Notes under the pieces: model-generated
The model's input: the letters and a program-made list of their open reading frames with translations, nothing else
Told to the model about the DNA's origin: nothing
Databases searched by the model: none
Part shown: positions 1 through 7,567 of the stretch, one piece after another
Layout of the letters: every line of letters begins with the position of its first letter
How positions within the stretch are numbered: position 1 is the first letter of the stretch
Translations under genes and position numbers: made by a program
DNA from: Limisphaerales bacterium
GTDB lineage: Bacteria > Verrucomicrobiota > Verrucomicrobiia > Limisphaerales > UBA1100
Assembly: GCA_014382585.1 (NCBI GenBank)
Contig: JACNJL010000062.1
Location: 1-34,825 of the forward strand
Length of the DNA: 34,825 nt
Reading direction: 5' to 3'

Positions 1-1
1 G

Positions 2-703
2 GTCGGCGCGTTCGTGCAGGGCTCGGCTAATTTCCTCCAAGCCCTCGGCATTGCGCCCGCTGTGGCTATTGCGCTAATGGGCGTGCTCGTCGCCTCCTTC
101 GCCGGCACCACGCTGGACACCGCCTGCCGTTTGCAACGCTACGTGGTGCAGGAACTCGCTGCCACGTTGGGTGGAAAGGTGGGCGAATCGAATTCTCCAC
201 CCGCTGCCCCGTTCGCGTGGTTGCAAAACAAACACGGCGCAACCATCTTCGCCATTGTCATCGCCGGCGCAATGGCCGCCGTCCCGTCCGCGGGCAATGC
301 GTGGAGCCTTGCCCACGCCGGCAAAGGCGGGCTGCTTCTTTGGCCGCTCTTTGGCGCGACCAATCAATTGCTCGCCGGCTTGTCATTTCTCGTTATCACC
401 TTTTATTTGTGGCGGCGCGGCCGCGCGATTTGGTTTATCGCCATCCCGATGATTTTTATGCTCATCATGCCGGTCTGGGCGATGACCTATCAACTGTGGG
501 AAGCGCCCGGTTGGTTGCTGACCGCGCGCGAAGGTTTCCCCGATCACAAACCCAACTACCTGCTCGGCAGCATCGGTTTGGCCACCATCGCGCTAGAAAT
601 TTGGATGATCATCGAAGCCATCAAAATTTTTCCCAAAGCAAAGGGGGTGCTGGAGGAAAACGCACTCGATCAACAATCGGAATCTGCTCCGGCTAAGGCA
701 TAG
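2..703 (+). CDS. cstA: Carbon starvation protein CstA family, C-terminal part (5' end outside window)
   Basis: Only the C-terminal ~233 residues are present. The frame is open from the first base, so the true start lies upstream. CstA proteins are multi-span inner-membrane transporters linked to pyruvate or peptide uptake. The fragment has the family's signature GAFVQGSANF and FAGTTLDTACRLQRY, then GATNQLLAGLSF, with hydrophobic segments around residues 15-35, 115-135 and 140-160 of the fragment and one near residue 190. The last ~20 residues are polar and probably cytoplasmic. The stop is followed after one base by the nadD start. I am confident of the family; the substrate cannot be read from this portion. 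Confidence 0.88.
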   Translation, partial: VGAFVQGSANFLQALGIAPAVAIALMGVLVASFAGTTLDTACRLQRYVVQELAATLGGKVGESNSPPAAPFAWLQNKHGATIFAIVIAGAMAAVPSAGNAWSLAHAGKGGLLLWPLFGATNQLLAGLSFLVITFYLWRRGRAIWFIAIPMIFMLIMPVWAMTYQLWEAPGWLLTAREGFPDHKPNYLLGSIGLATIALEIWMIIEAIKIFPKAKGVLEENALDQQSESAPAKA

Positions 704-704
704 T

Positions 705-1283
705 ATGGCGGCGCAACGCATCGGTCTATTTGGCGGCACTTTTGATCCTGTGCACCTCGGGCACACGATGGTGGCGCAGGCGGCTTTGGCGGAGGTGCGC
801 TTGGATCGGCTGTTTATTATTCCTGCCGCGCAATCGCCATTCAAGCCGGAGCAAACGGCCGCGCCGGCGGTGGCGCGTTTGGAGTGGTTGCGATTGGCGT
901 TTGCCGATGAACCGCATTGCGAAATTGATGCGCAGGAAATCGAGCGCGAAGGCGTTTCGTTCACCATCGATACGGTGCGCAATTATGCGGCACGCTTCCC
1001 GGAGGCGGAGTTATTCTATCTCATTGGCGCGGATCACGTACCGACGCTGCCGGAATGGCGCGAGGCGGCGGCGCTTGCGGACGCAGTCACTTTTGTGGTA
1101 GTGCCACGCGCCGGTGAACCCGCCGTGGAATTCCCGCCCTCGTTTCGCGGCACGATGTTACGCGGGGAACCGATGGCAATTTCGTCCAGCGATTTGCGCG
1201 AACGTTTGCGTGCGGGGGAAGCAATTGAAAATTATGTGTCGCCGCAAGTTGCGGATGCGCTGAAAGTGAAGCATAGTTATTGA
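705..1283 (+). CDS. nadD: Nicotinate-nucleotide adenylyltransferase
   Basis: NadD adenylates nicotinate mononucleotide with ATP to give deamido-NAD, the central step of NAD synthesis, in the cytoplasm. The 192-aa protein has the usual family length. It begins with the nucleotidyltransferase motif GLFGGTFDPVHLGH (HxGH type, residues 7-20), has FYLIGADHVPTLPEWRE in the middle, and ends with the ISSSDLRERL motif and the NYVSPQV segment typical of NadD. The start lies one base after the cstA stop, which suggests co-transcription. rsfS follows after 7 bp, and nadD-rsfS is a common pairing in bacteria. Confidence 0.95.
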   Translation: MAAQRIGLFGGTFDPVHLGHTMVAQAALAEVRLDRLFIIPAAQSPFKPEQTAAPAVARLEWLRLAFADEPHCEIDAQEIEREGVSFTIDTVRNYAARFPEAELFYLIGADHVPTLPEWREAAALADAVTFVVVPRAGEPAVEFPPSFRGTMLRGEPMAISSSDLRERLRAGEAIENYVSPQVADALKVKHSY

Positions 1284-1290
1284 AACTGAA

Positions 1291-1641
1291 ATGGAAGGAC
1301 AAGCATTGGCTCTGGCGTGCCGCGAATACGCCGACGACAAAAAGGCGGGGAATCTGCTCGTGCTCGACGTGCGCGAGGTATCGACCATCACCGATTATTT
1401 TGTGATCGCCACCGGCAACAGCGAGCCGCACGTGCGCGCGATCTGGACGGATATCGCCGGGCGCCTCCAAAAAGATCATGCCGTGCGCCCGCCTAAACCC
1501 GAGGGCGATCGAAGAAACCAATGGGTCGTGCTGGATTACTACGACGTGATTGTGCACGTGATGCTTGAATCCGTCCGCGACGAATACGATCTCGAAGGCC
1601 TGTGGAACGACGCCGCTTTGGTGGAGTCCGCCGAAGTGTAG
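1291..1641 (+). CDS. rsfS: Ribosomal silencing factor RsfS
   Basis: RsfS (Iojap/DUF143 family) binds ribosomal protein uL14 on the large subunit and blocks subunit joining when nutrients are low. The 116-aa product matches the family length. It carries the core VLDVREVSTITDYFVIATG and the later WVVLDYYDVIVHVM segment. It sits 7 bp after nadD and is the last plus-strand gene before a convergent junction. A CCCGGGCC hairpin 44 bp downstream may end transcription. Confidence 0.95.
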   Translation: MEGQALALACREYADDKKAGNLLVLDVREVSTITDYFVIATGNSEPHVRAIWTDIAGRLQKDHAVRPPKPEGDRRNQWVVLDYYDVIVHVMLESVRDEYDLEGLWNDAALVESAEV

Positions 1642-1684
1642 CTCGCGCCGTTGGCTCGGGTGGATTTAAATATCGGGCGTGCGA

Positions 1685-1703
1685 CCCGGGCCATCGGCCC
1701 GGG
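1685..1703. repeat. Perfect hairpin at a convergent junction (repeat family C)
   Basis: CCCGGGCC-ATC-GGCCCGGG forms a perfect 8-bp stem with a 3-base loop between the ends of rsfS (+) and the DUF4149-like gene (-), directly abutting the latter's stop codon. A related copy with the same loop lies at 11901-11919, also at a convergent junction. It has no U tract on either side, so it is a REP-like element and only possibly a terminator. Confidence 0.7.
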
Positions 1704-2252
1704 CTACATTGAGCGATCTTCTTTCATCCCCACGGCGGCTTTCCATGCGAGCACGAGTTGGGCGACTAAGCCGAATAGCACCACCAAATTTCCAATTTGT
1801 GAGATGCCGTGCAGCGGGCCGAAGGATTTATTGGCGTAAGCGGTTTGTTCGGGGGTGGTTCCTATTTTGAAATAGTCGGGGTACTTCATTTGGTGCAGCC
1901 ATTCGAGGCGCGGGGTGATGTAAATCAACCCGAACACAATCAGCGCCACCATCACCGCCAACAGTAATCCCCGCGCGCGGGGAAATTTTCCGCCGTCGCC
2001 TTCCAGTCGCCAACCGGCTAGCAAGGCCAGCACGGCGATGGCGGCGAGCGAAAGCTGAAATGCGGTGAAACGGTGGATGAGTTCCTGCGCTACGATGCCG
2101 TCGCGCGGTTTGGGGAGGGCTTCGGCCAGTTCGGGCGCGAAAAACATTGGCCCGGCCACGAAGGTGAAAAATACCGCGCCGCCCAGCCACACGGCGGCCG
2201 TGAGCACAAACACCAGTTGCGCGATGCGTTGTGGATTATTTTTCGGCTTCAT
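1704..2252 (-). CDS. DUF4149-like four-helix membrane protein
   Basis: A small integral membrane protein of 182 aa with four predicted hydrophobic helices (near residues 10-32, 60-80, 90-112 and 150-172 from this start). The pattern WLGGAVFFTFVAGPMFF near the N terminus and YIAxR-like ITPRLEWLH in the third segment fit the DUF4149/TMEM205-like family, whose function is unknown. I chose ATG 2252 (MKPKNNPQ), which overlaps the upstream BrkB-type gene by 17 bp. A GTG at 2282 would add ten residues and cannot be excluded. The overlap implies a two-gene minus-strand operon. Confidence 0.7.
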   Translation of the reverse strand: MKPKNNPQRIAQLVFVLTAAVWLGGAVFFTFVAGPMFFAPELAEALPKPRDGIVAQELIHRFTAFQLSLAAIAVLALLAGWRLEGDGGKFPRARGLLLAVMVALIVFGLIYITPRLEWLHQMKYPDYFKIGTTPEQTAYANKSFGPLHGISQIGNLVVLFGLVAQLVLAWKAAVGMKEDRSM

Positions 2253-3351
2253 TAGTTTCGCCGGCAGTTTGGGTATCGTCACCTTCGCGCTCGCCGGGCT
2301 CAGGTTTTTCTGGCTCGGCGTCTTTGTCTTCCACGGATTCTTTGAGGGGCGTGGTGTGGTATTGCACCCGTGCGGCCACGAGCGCGCCGTACAGCAGAAT
2401 GAGCCACGTAAAATAAACCGCCAACATAAACACCGGCAGCAGGCCGAGGCTGCCGCCGTAGGTTTGGCTGTACCACCCTTTCTCCACCACCACGTGCGAA
2501 ATATAAAGTGCGCTGGCGAGGTGATTGATCTGCCATAAAATGCCGGCCACCACGCCGCCCCAAATCGCCGCGGTCCACGAAACTTTTGTGTTCGGGATGA
2601 GCTTGTACAAAAACGTCAGGCCCGCCATTGCGAACAGCAATGGCACAAGCGTATTCACTACCGCCCCCATGGATTGCAGGCGGTCGCTGATGTTTTCAAA
2701 ATGCACCGCATTGGCCAGCGCAAAGGCGAGGATGATGCAGCCGGGGCCGAGCACGAGCCCCGGCGAAAATTTCAGCAATTGCGAGTACCACACCCGACTC
2801 CGCCGCACGGCCCATAAATCATTAAACGTATCCTCCAGCTGCATCACCACCATCAGCCCGAGATACACAAACACCAACGCACTGAGCACACCGGTCTTGT
2901 CGAAGCTAACCTGTTGCGCGAGGTTATTGGTGAAGTCAGAAATATTATCGCGCAAGCCATCACGGATCTCGGCTATTTTCGCTTCCTTCTCCGGATCCTC
3001 GTGTTTGGCCGGCAATACGCTCACAATGATTTTGCTGACAAATTGTTGTGCCGGCGCCGTAGCATTCGCATCTGCCGCGCCTTTTGAGGATGGTTCGCCC
3101 ACCAGCCAACCGGTCAGCACCGTGGCCAGCGCGAGCACGGGGATGAGCGCCAGCAGCGAGTTGAACGACAGCGCCGCCGCGCGCATAAAGCAGCGTTCCT
3201 CGTCAAACTTGCGATACGCCAGCAGAATAAACCGCGCCACGCGCATCCAGCGTTTGGGCAGCACCACGCGGCTTTCCTTCTCCATCACCTGCGCGAGATC
3301 TTCACGAAGGATTTTCCACGGATTCGGGATTTTCGGTAACGGATTGTCCAC
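2236..3351 (-). CDS. YihY/BrkB family membrane protein
   Basis: A polytopic inner-membrane protein of about 371 aa. The YihY family was once annotated as ribonuclease BN, but its role is not settled. Typical features are the first helix region AAALSFNSLLALIPVLALATVL, a long soluble loop containing DNISDFTNNL, the conserved FNDLWAVRRSR after helix 2, a TFLYKLIPNTKVSWTAAIWGGVVAG segment, and YGGSLGLLPVFMLAVYFTWLILLYGA near the end. The C-terminal ~30 residues are acidic and charged. The frame is open to 3495, but codons upstream of 3351 run through a repeat, so I place the start at GTG 3351. ATG 3285 is an alternative. Confidence 0.85.
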   Translation of the reverse strand: MDNPLPKIPNPWKILREDLAQVMEKESRVVLPKRWMRVARFILLAYRKFDEERCFMRAAALSFNSLLALIPVLALATVLTGWLVGEPSSKGAADANATAPAQQFVSKIIVSVLPAKHEDPEKEAKIAEIRDGLRDNISDFTNNLAQQVSFDKTGVLSALVFVYLGLMVVMQLEDTFNDLWAVRRSRVWYSQLLKFSPGLVLGPGCIILAFALANAVHFENISDRLQSMGAVVNTLVPLLFAMAGLTFLYKLIPNTKVSWTAAIWGGVVAGILWQINHLASALYISHVVVEKGWYSQTYGGSLGLLPVFMLAVYFTWLILLYGALVAARVQYHTTPLKESVEDKDAEPEKPEPGEREGDDTQTAGETNEAEK

Positions 3352-3394
3352 GGGTGCGCGGAGATTAGCAAAAAAATTTGGGTGAGACAATTTT

Positions 3395-3470
3395 TGAACC
3401 GCTAGGACGCAAAGCCACCCAGTTTTTTTGAACCTGGTTTCCCTTCGCAGCTTTGTGTCTTGGCGGTTCA
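3395..3470. repeat. Inverted-repeat element without ORF (family A)
   Basis: The outer ends read TGAACCGC...GCGGTTCA, with arms of about 28 bases (roughly 20 of 28 pairing) around a T-rich centre containing GGTTTCCC. The arms match the ends of the GxxExxY element at 20710-21156 and of the copy at 15805-15870. It lies in the divergent gap between the BrkB-type gene and ftsK. Confidence 0.85.
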
Positions 3471-3525
3471 TCCTTCCCCAGTTTGAGTTTGTCAATCGCG
3501 CCGTTTTCTGCTCTACTTTTGGCGG

Positions 3526-6500
3526 ATGGCGCGTAAGGAGGCTCCTAAAAAAACGGATTCCAAAGGAGGTGCCAACGAAGTACTCGGGATAGGGCTGCTG
3601 GCTCTGGCTGTGTTATTTTTGTTGGCGCTGTTTTCCTTTGATAAAGGCGATCTGTCGGTCAACGGCACAAACGTCAACGATCCCCTGCATAATCTTGTGG
3701 GCACGCTCGGGGCGTGGCTGGCGCAGGGCTGCTTTATGGCGCTTGGCGTGGCGGCGTATTTGTTGCCGCCGTTGACGCTGATTTTCGCCATCGCATTTTT
3801 CACCGATAAACTCGACGGCCTGCGACGGCGCTGGCCGTGGGCGGTGGCGTTGGTGTTGGCGGGATCAGCGGGGCTCAGTTTGTATCCCGGCCTCTTTGGC
3901 GGGTTGGCGAAAAGTCTGAACACGGTGGGCGCCGGGGGCTATGTGGGGATGTTGTTGCATAATGGCATTTTTCAACACGTGGGCACGGCGGGTGCCACGG
4001 TGTTATTACTGGCGGTGTACTTGGTGAGCCTGCTTTATCTTACAAATTTTCAGCTCAAAGAATGGGCCAAAACCGCGTGGTCAAAATGGAAGCTGCGCAA
4101 GGTGGATCGCTCACAGCCGCTGGCCAACGAAGAGATCGAGCTGAACCAACGTGAAGCTGAACTGCAACAGCGCGTGGCGGATTTGCAAAAGGAATTGGCC
4201 AACACCGCTCAGACGGTGCCCGCCGTCGTCAACCGCGAAGAGCCAAACATTATCGACCTCAGCCAACCGCAAGCGCGCCCCAAGGCGGCAGTGGCGGATG
4301 AAGAAGCACCGACGGAGTCGCGCCGCAAGTTGGCGGCGATTGTGTTCACTGATATCGTGGATTATTCCAGCCTCTCCAATCGCGATGAAAAAGCGGCGTT
4401 GAAGCTCCTTAAAAAACAACGCCGCTTGCTCAAGCCATTGGTCAAACAATTTGAAGGCGAATGGCTCAAGGAAATTGGCGATGGTTTACTTTTGAGTTTC
4501 GACAGTTCGCTCAGTGCTGTTGAGTGCGCGCTGGCAATTCAGGCGAAGGTGCTTGGCGAGGAGCATCTCGAACTACGCATCGGCATTCATCAGGGCGACG
4601 TCGTTCGTGAAGGTAACGACATCCTGGGCGACGGCGTGAACATCGCCTCGCGCATTGAGGAATACGCGCCGGTCGGTGGCGTGGCGGTTTCCGCAAAAAT
4701 CCAGCAGGACCTCATCAGCCAACCGCAATACGAAGCACGGTTGCTCGGCGAGTTCGTCTTGGAGGGGCTCGCTCAAAAAGTTGAGATTTACACCGTGGCC
4801 GTGGCTGTGGAGGTGTTGCCCGAGACTGTCTTTGAGGACGAAGATCTTACCGCTAATCCGGAAGTGGTGGCAGTGGTGGAATCGGAGCCGGAAGAAAAAG
4901 CCGACCATGCGGTAGCCACTGTGGAGGAAATCCTTGGCGATCCCGAGGACGACACCGAGCCGACGGTGCACATCGCCCCCGCTATTTCCAGCACCGGTCC
5001 CGCTAAATTCAAACGCCCCAAACCCACCGCCGTGGCGCGCGGGCCGCTCATTGAGAATTATAAATTGCCGCCGGTTGAGTATTTGCAAGCGCCGGAATTC
5101 ATCGCCGCGCCCACCGATTCCACCGACGAACTTAAATCCGCCGCCATTACCATTCAGCAAACGCTCAGGCAATTCGGCGTGGAAGTCGCGCTGGGCGACA
5201 TTACCAAAGGGCCCACCATCACCCGTTTCGAGCTGCATCCTGCGCCGGGCGTGAAGATGGAAAAAATCACGACTTACACCAACAACATCACCGCCGCACT
5301 CAAGGCCGAGCGCATCAACATCCTCGCTCCCGTGCCCGGCAAAAGCACGGTGGGCGTCGAGGTGCCCAATCGCGTTAAGACAAAAGTCATTATGCGCGAC
5401 TTACTCGAAAGCGATGAGTGGAAGAAGAGTAAAGCCAAAGTGCCCGTGGCGCTGGGTAAAGATGTTTACGGCAAACCTATCGTGGCGGACCTCGCCGAGA
5501 TGCCGCATCTTTTGATTGCCGGCGCCACCGGCGCGGGTAAGAGCGTGTGTATGAACGGCATCGTCGCCTCATTGCTTTATAAATTTTCGCCGGATGAATT
5601 GCGGCTCGTGATGATCGATCCCAAAGTGGTGGAGTTGCAAATGTACAACACCCTGCCGCACCTCGCGATGCCGGTGGTGACCGATTCGAAAAAAGTCATC
5701 CTCGCGTTGCGCTGGGTGGTTTCGGAAATGGAAAAGCGCTATAAAATTTTTGCGAAGGAAAATGTGAAGAACATCCAATCCTTCAACAAACGCCGCCGCG
5801 ACAAACCGCCCGCCGAGCCGGAGCCGCAGATGACGCTCTTTGATGGTGAGCGCGGCAATTCCGAAGGGTTTGCCGTGGAAATCGATGAGGAAATCGTGGT
5901 GCCACGCGATGAGGAAATCGAAATCCCCGATCGGCTTAGTTATATTGTGGTGGTCATTGACGAGTTGGCCGATCTCATGCTCACCGCGCCGGCCGAGGTG
6001 GAAAACGCCATCGCCCGCATCACCCAAATGGCCCGCGCCGCCGGCATTCATTGCATCGTGGCCACCCAGCGCCCGAGCGTGAAAGTCATCACCGGCGTCA
6101 TCAAAGCCAATATCCCAAGCCGCATTGCATTTCAGGTTGCCTCCAAAATCGATAGCCGCGTGATCCTCGACGAGATGGGCGCGGAGAAACTCTTGGGCAA
6201 AGGCGATATGTTGTATCAACCGCCCGGCGCACCCAAGCCCATCCGTGCGCAAGGGCCGCTGGTTACCGACGAAGAGGTCCAACAAATCGTCAGCTTCATC
6301 ACCGAACAGGGCAAGCCGAAGTTCGAAGTGGACATCACCCAGCAGCTTTCCAAACCCGCTTTGGCCGGCTCGGCCTCCAGCGGTGAGGATGAAGATCTCA
6401 TCGAACAATGCATCGAGGTCATTCGCAGCGAGCAAAAAGCCAGTGTCTCCAAACTGCAACGCCGCCTGCGCCTCGGCTACACCCGCGCCGCGCGCATTAT

Positions 6501-6624
6501 GGACGAGCTTGAAGATCGCGGCATCGTCGGCCCCGCCCAAGGCCACGAGCCCCGCGAAATCCTCATCGACCTCGACGGCAACGGCGCCGACGGTCGAGGC
6601 CAAGGCGTGGCGGAATTGGTTTAG
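3526..6624 (+). CDS. ftsK: FtsK/SpoIIIE DNA translocase with an internal class III adenylate cyclase domain
   Basis: FtsK is the septum-anchored hexameric ATPase that pumps chromosomal DNA during division. In this 1032-aa protein, residues 19-175 hold four hydrophobic segments and ~200-225 a short coiled coil. Residues 266-426 form a complete class III nucleotidyl cyclase domain: KLAAIVFTDIVDYSSL with metal Asp276, Lys315 and Asp319 in KEIGDG, Asp365 in NDILGD (adenine-type), and Asn372/Arg376 in VNIASRI. An acidic linker (427-505) leads to the FtsK alpha domain (from ~506), Walker A GATGAGKS (666-673), Walker B VIDELADLM (810-818), and the gamma winged helix (~956-1025) with LQRRLRLGYTRAARIMDELE. 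Ordinary FtsK proteins are ~750-850 aa and lack the cyclase. The reading frame is continuous and codon use is uniform across the domain boundaries. I know of no described FtsK with this architecture. A cyclic-nucleotide-binding protein is encoded 173 bp downstream. Confidence 0.97.
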   Translation: MARKEAPKKTDSKGGANEVLGIGLLALAVLFLLALFSFDKGDLSVNGTNVNDPLHNLVGTLGAWLAQGCFMALGVAAYLLPPLTLIFAIAFFTDKLDGLRRRWPWAVALVLAGSAGLSLYPGLFGGLAKSLNTVGAGGYVGMLLHNGIFQHVGTAGATVLLLAVYLVSLLYLTNFQLKEWAKTAWSKWKLRKVDRSQPLANEEIELNQREAELQQRVADLQKELANTAQTVPAVVNREEPNIIDLSQPQARPKAAVADEEAPTESRRKLAAIVFTDIVDYSSLSNRDEKAALKLLKKQRRLLKPLVKQFEGEWLKEIGDGLLLSFDSSLSAVECALAIQAKVLGEEHLELRIGIHQGDVVREGNDILGDGVNIASRIEEYAPVGGVAVSAKIQQDLISQPQYEARLLGEFVLEGLAQKVEIYTVAVAVEVLPETVFEDEDLTANPEVVAVVESEPEEKADHAVATVEEILGDPEDDTEPTVHIAPAISSTGPAKFKRPKPTAVARGPLIENYKLPPVEYLQAPEFIAAPTDSTDELKSAAITIQQTLRQFGVEVALGDITKGPTITRFELHPAPGVKMEKITTYTNNITAALKAERINILAPVPGKSTVGVEVPNRVKTKVIMRDLLESDEWKKSKAKVPVALGKDVYGKPIVADLAEMPHLLIAGATGAGKSVCMNGIVASLLYKFSPDELRLVMIDPKVVELQMYNTLPHLAMPVVTDSKKVILALRWVVSEMEKRYKIFAKENVKNIQSFNKRRRDKPPAEPEPQMTLFDGERGNSEGFAVEIDEEIVVPRDEEIEIPDRLSYIVVVIDELADLMLTAPAEVENAIARITQMARAAGIHCIVATQRPSVKVITGVIKANIPSRIAFQVASKIDSRVILDEMGAEKLLGKGDMLYQPPGAPKPIRAQGPLVTDEEVQQIVSFITEQGKPKFEVDITQQLSKPALAGSASSGEDEDLIEQCIEVIRSEQKASVSKLQRRLRLGYTRAARIMDELEDRGIVGPAQGHEPREILIDLDGNGADGRGQGVAELV

Positions 6625-6632
6625 GGGAATGA

Positions 6633-6746
6633 CCAATTCCCCAAAACCCAGGGCCCAAGGAATACCCAAATCCCAACAACCCACTTTCGCGCCTCCTTGG
6701 GATTTGGTCATTGGGATTTCCTTTGGATTTGTGTTTTGGAAATTGG
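6633..6746. repeat. Long imperfect inverted repeat between ftsK and the cNMP-binding gene
   Basis: The left arm (6633-6676, containing CCCAAATCCCAA) and the right arm (6697-6746, containing TTGGGATTTGG and later TTTTGGAAATTGG) pair imperfectly around a ~20-base centre. It fills most of the 173-bp gap after the ftsK stop. In RNA it would form a long stem and could reduce read-through into the next gene. It resembles the low-complexity GGGATTTGGTCATTGGG repeats common in such genomes. Confidence 0.65.
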
Positions 6747-6797
6747 GCCTTCAAAATCCCCTTTCCATCCAACCCTCCTCGGCGTAACTTGCCCGCA

Positions 6798-7508
6798 ATG
6801 GCGATGGCGACGAATCGAACTTACAAGGTGTGGGCCGCGGATGACGTGGTCTACGGCCCCATCGATTTCCCAACGCTCAGCCAATGGATCCGCGAGGTGC
6901 GTGTGACCGATGCGATGTGGCTTTATCTGGAAGACACCGAGCAATGGGCGCGCGCGGGTGATCTGCCGGAGCTCGGCCTGTATTTCGAGAAAGCCGCCGG
7001 CCTGGTGAAGCCCGGCACGATTGTCCACAGCCCGCTCATCCCCGGCGTTCCCGTGGGCACGCTGGAAGGCGTGGAAATTTTCAAGGAAATGACCGACCAA
7101 CAACGCGGCCGCTTTGCTCAAAGCATGGAGGTGCAAAAGTTTGTGAAGTTCGAAATCCTTGTTAACGAAGGCGACGTGGGCGACGCGATGTTTGTGTTGC
7201 TCGAAGGCGTGGTGCGCGTCCGAAAAATGGTGGGCGGCAAGGAAACACCACTTGCCACGCTGAAGGCCGGCGAAGTGTTCGGAGAAATTTCGCTGTTCGA
7301 TCGCGGCAAACGCAGTGCCGACATCGTGGCCAACAGCGATGGCGTGCTGCTCAAAATCGACGCCAAAGAATTCGAGCGCCTCGTGGATCAACAACCCGAA
7401 ATCGCCACCCCCTTCCTCGCCGCCCTCGCCGCCAAAATGTCCACCCGGATGCGCGCGGACAACGAACGGCACAAGAAGGATTTGATTCTGATGCAGTCAA
7501 GCCGGTGA
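6798..7508 (+). CDS. GYF_2 and cyclic-nucleotide-binding domain protein
   Basis: A 236-aa soluble protein. Residues ~8-58 (YKVWAADDVVYGP...AMWLYLEDTEQWARAGDLPEL) match the GYF_2/DUF4339 pattern, a probable protein-interaction module. Residues ~94-205 form a cNMP-binding beta-roll: EILVNEGDVGDAMFVLLEGVV, then the phosphate-binding cassette GEVFGEISLFDRGKRSAD with Gly162, Glu163 and the phosphate-contacting Arg172. There is no DNA-binding HTH after the roll, so it is not a Crp-type regulator; it probably acts through protein contacts. ATG 6798 is chosen because upstream codons lie in a repeat. Its place directly after an FtsK carrying an adenylate cyclase makes it a candidate receptor for that enzyme's product; this link is inference. 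Confidence 0.88.
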   Translation: MAMATNRTYKVWAADDVVYGPIDFPTLSQWIREVRVTDAMWLYLEDTEQWARAGDLPELGLYFEKAAGLVKPGTIVHSPLIPGVPVGTLEGVEIFKEMTDQQRGRFAQSMEVQKFVKFEILVNEGDVGDAMFVLLEGVVRVRKMVGGKETPLATLKAGEVFGEISLFDRGKRSADIVANSDGVLLKIDAKEFERLVDQQPEIATPFLAALAAKMSTRMRADNERHKKDLILMQSSR

Positions 7509-7511
7509 TTT

Positions 7512-7566
7512 GATTTACGAATTACGATTGTTGATTGACGATTAAACCAATCGTCACTCGTAAATC
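7512..7566. terminator. Inverted repeat at convergent gene ends, possible two-way terminator
   Basis: GATTTACGAATTACGATTG (7512-7530) and CAATCGTCACTCGTAAATC (7548-7566) pair at 17 of 19 positions with a 17-base loop. It lies between the stop of the cNMP-binding gene (7508) and the stop of the MBL-fold gene (7568) and fills the gap exactly. No clear U tract follows, so termination is likely but not certain. It may be a repeat element reused for this role. Confidence 0.6.
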
Positions 7567-7567
7567 T

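Noticed and set aside
3352-3495. N-terminal extension of the BrkB-type protein by 48 residues
   Set aside because: These codons run through the family A repeat at 3395-3470 and do not resemble the family N terminus.
3526-6624. Possibility that the cyclase-FtsK fusion is an assembly join
   Set aside because: The frame is unbroken through both junctions, composition is uniform, and linkers are present on both sides; no sign of a chimera in the sequence, although only independent reads can exclude it fully.
5569-6711. A 380-codon minus-strand frame over the FtsK motor
   Set aside because: It mirrors the codons of the FtsK motor and ends in a repeat; no domain recognised.
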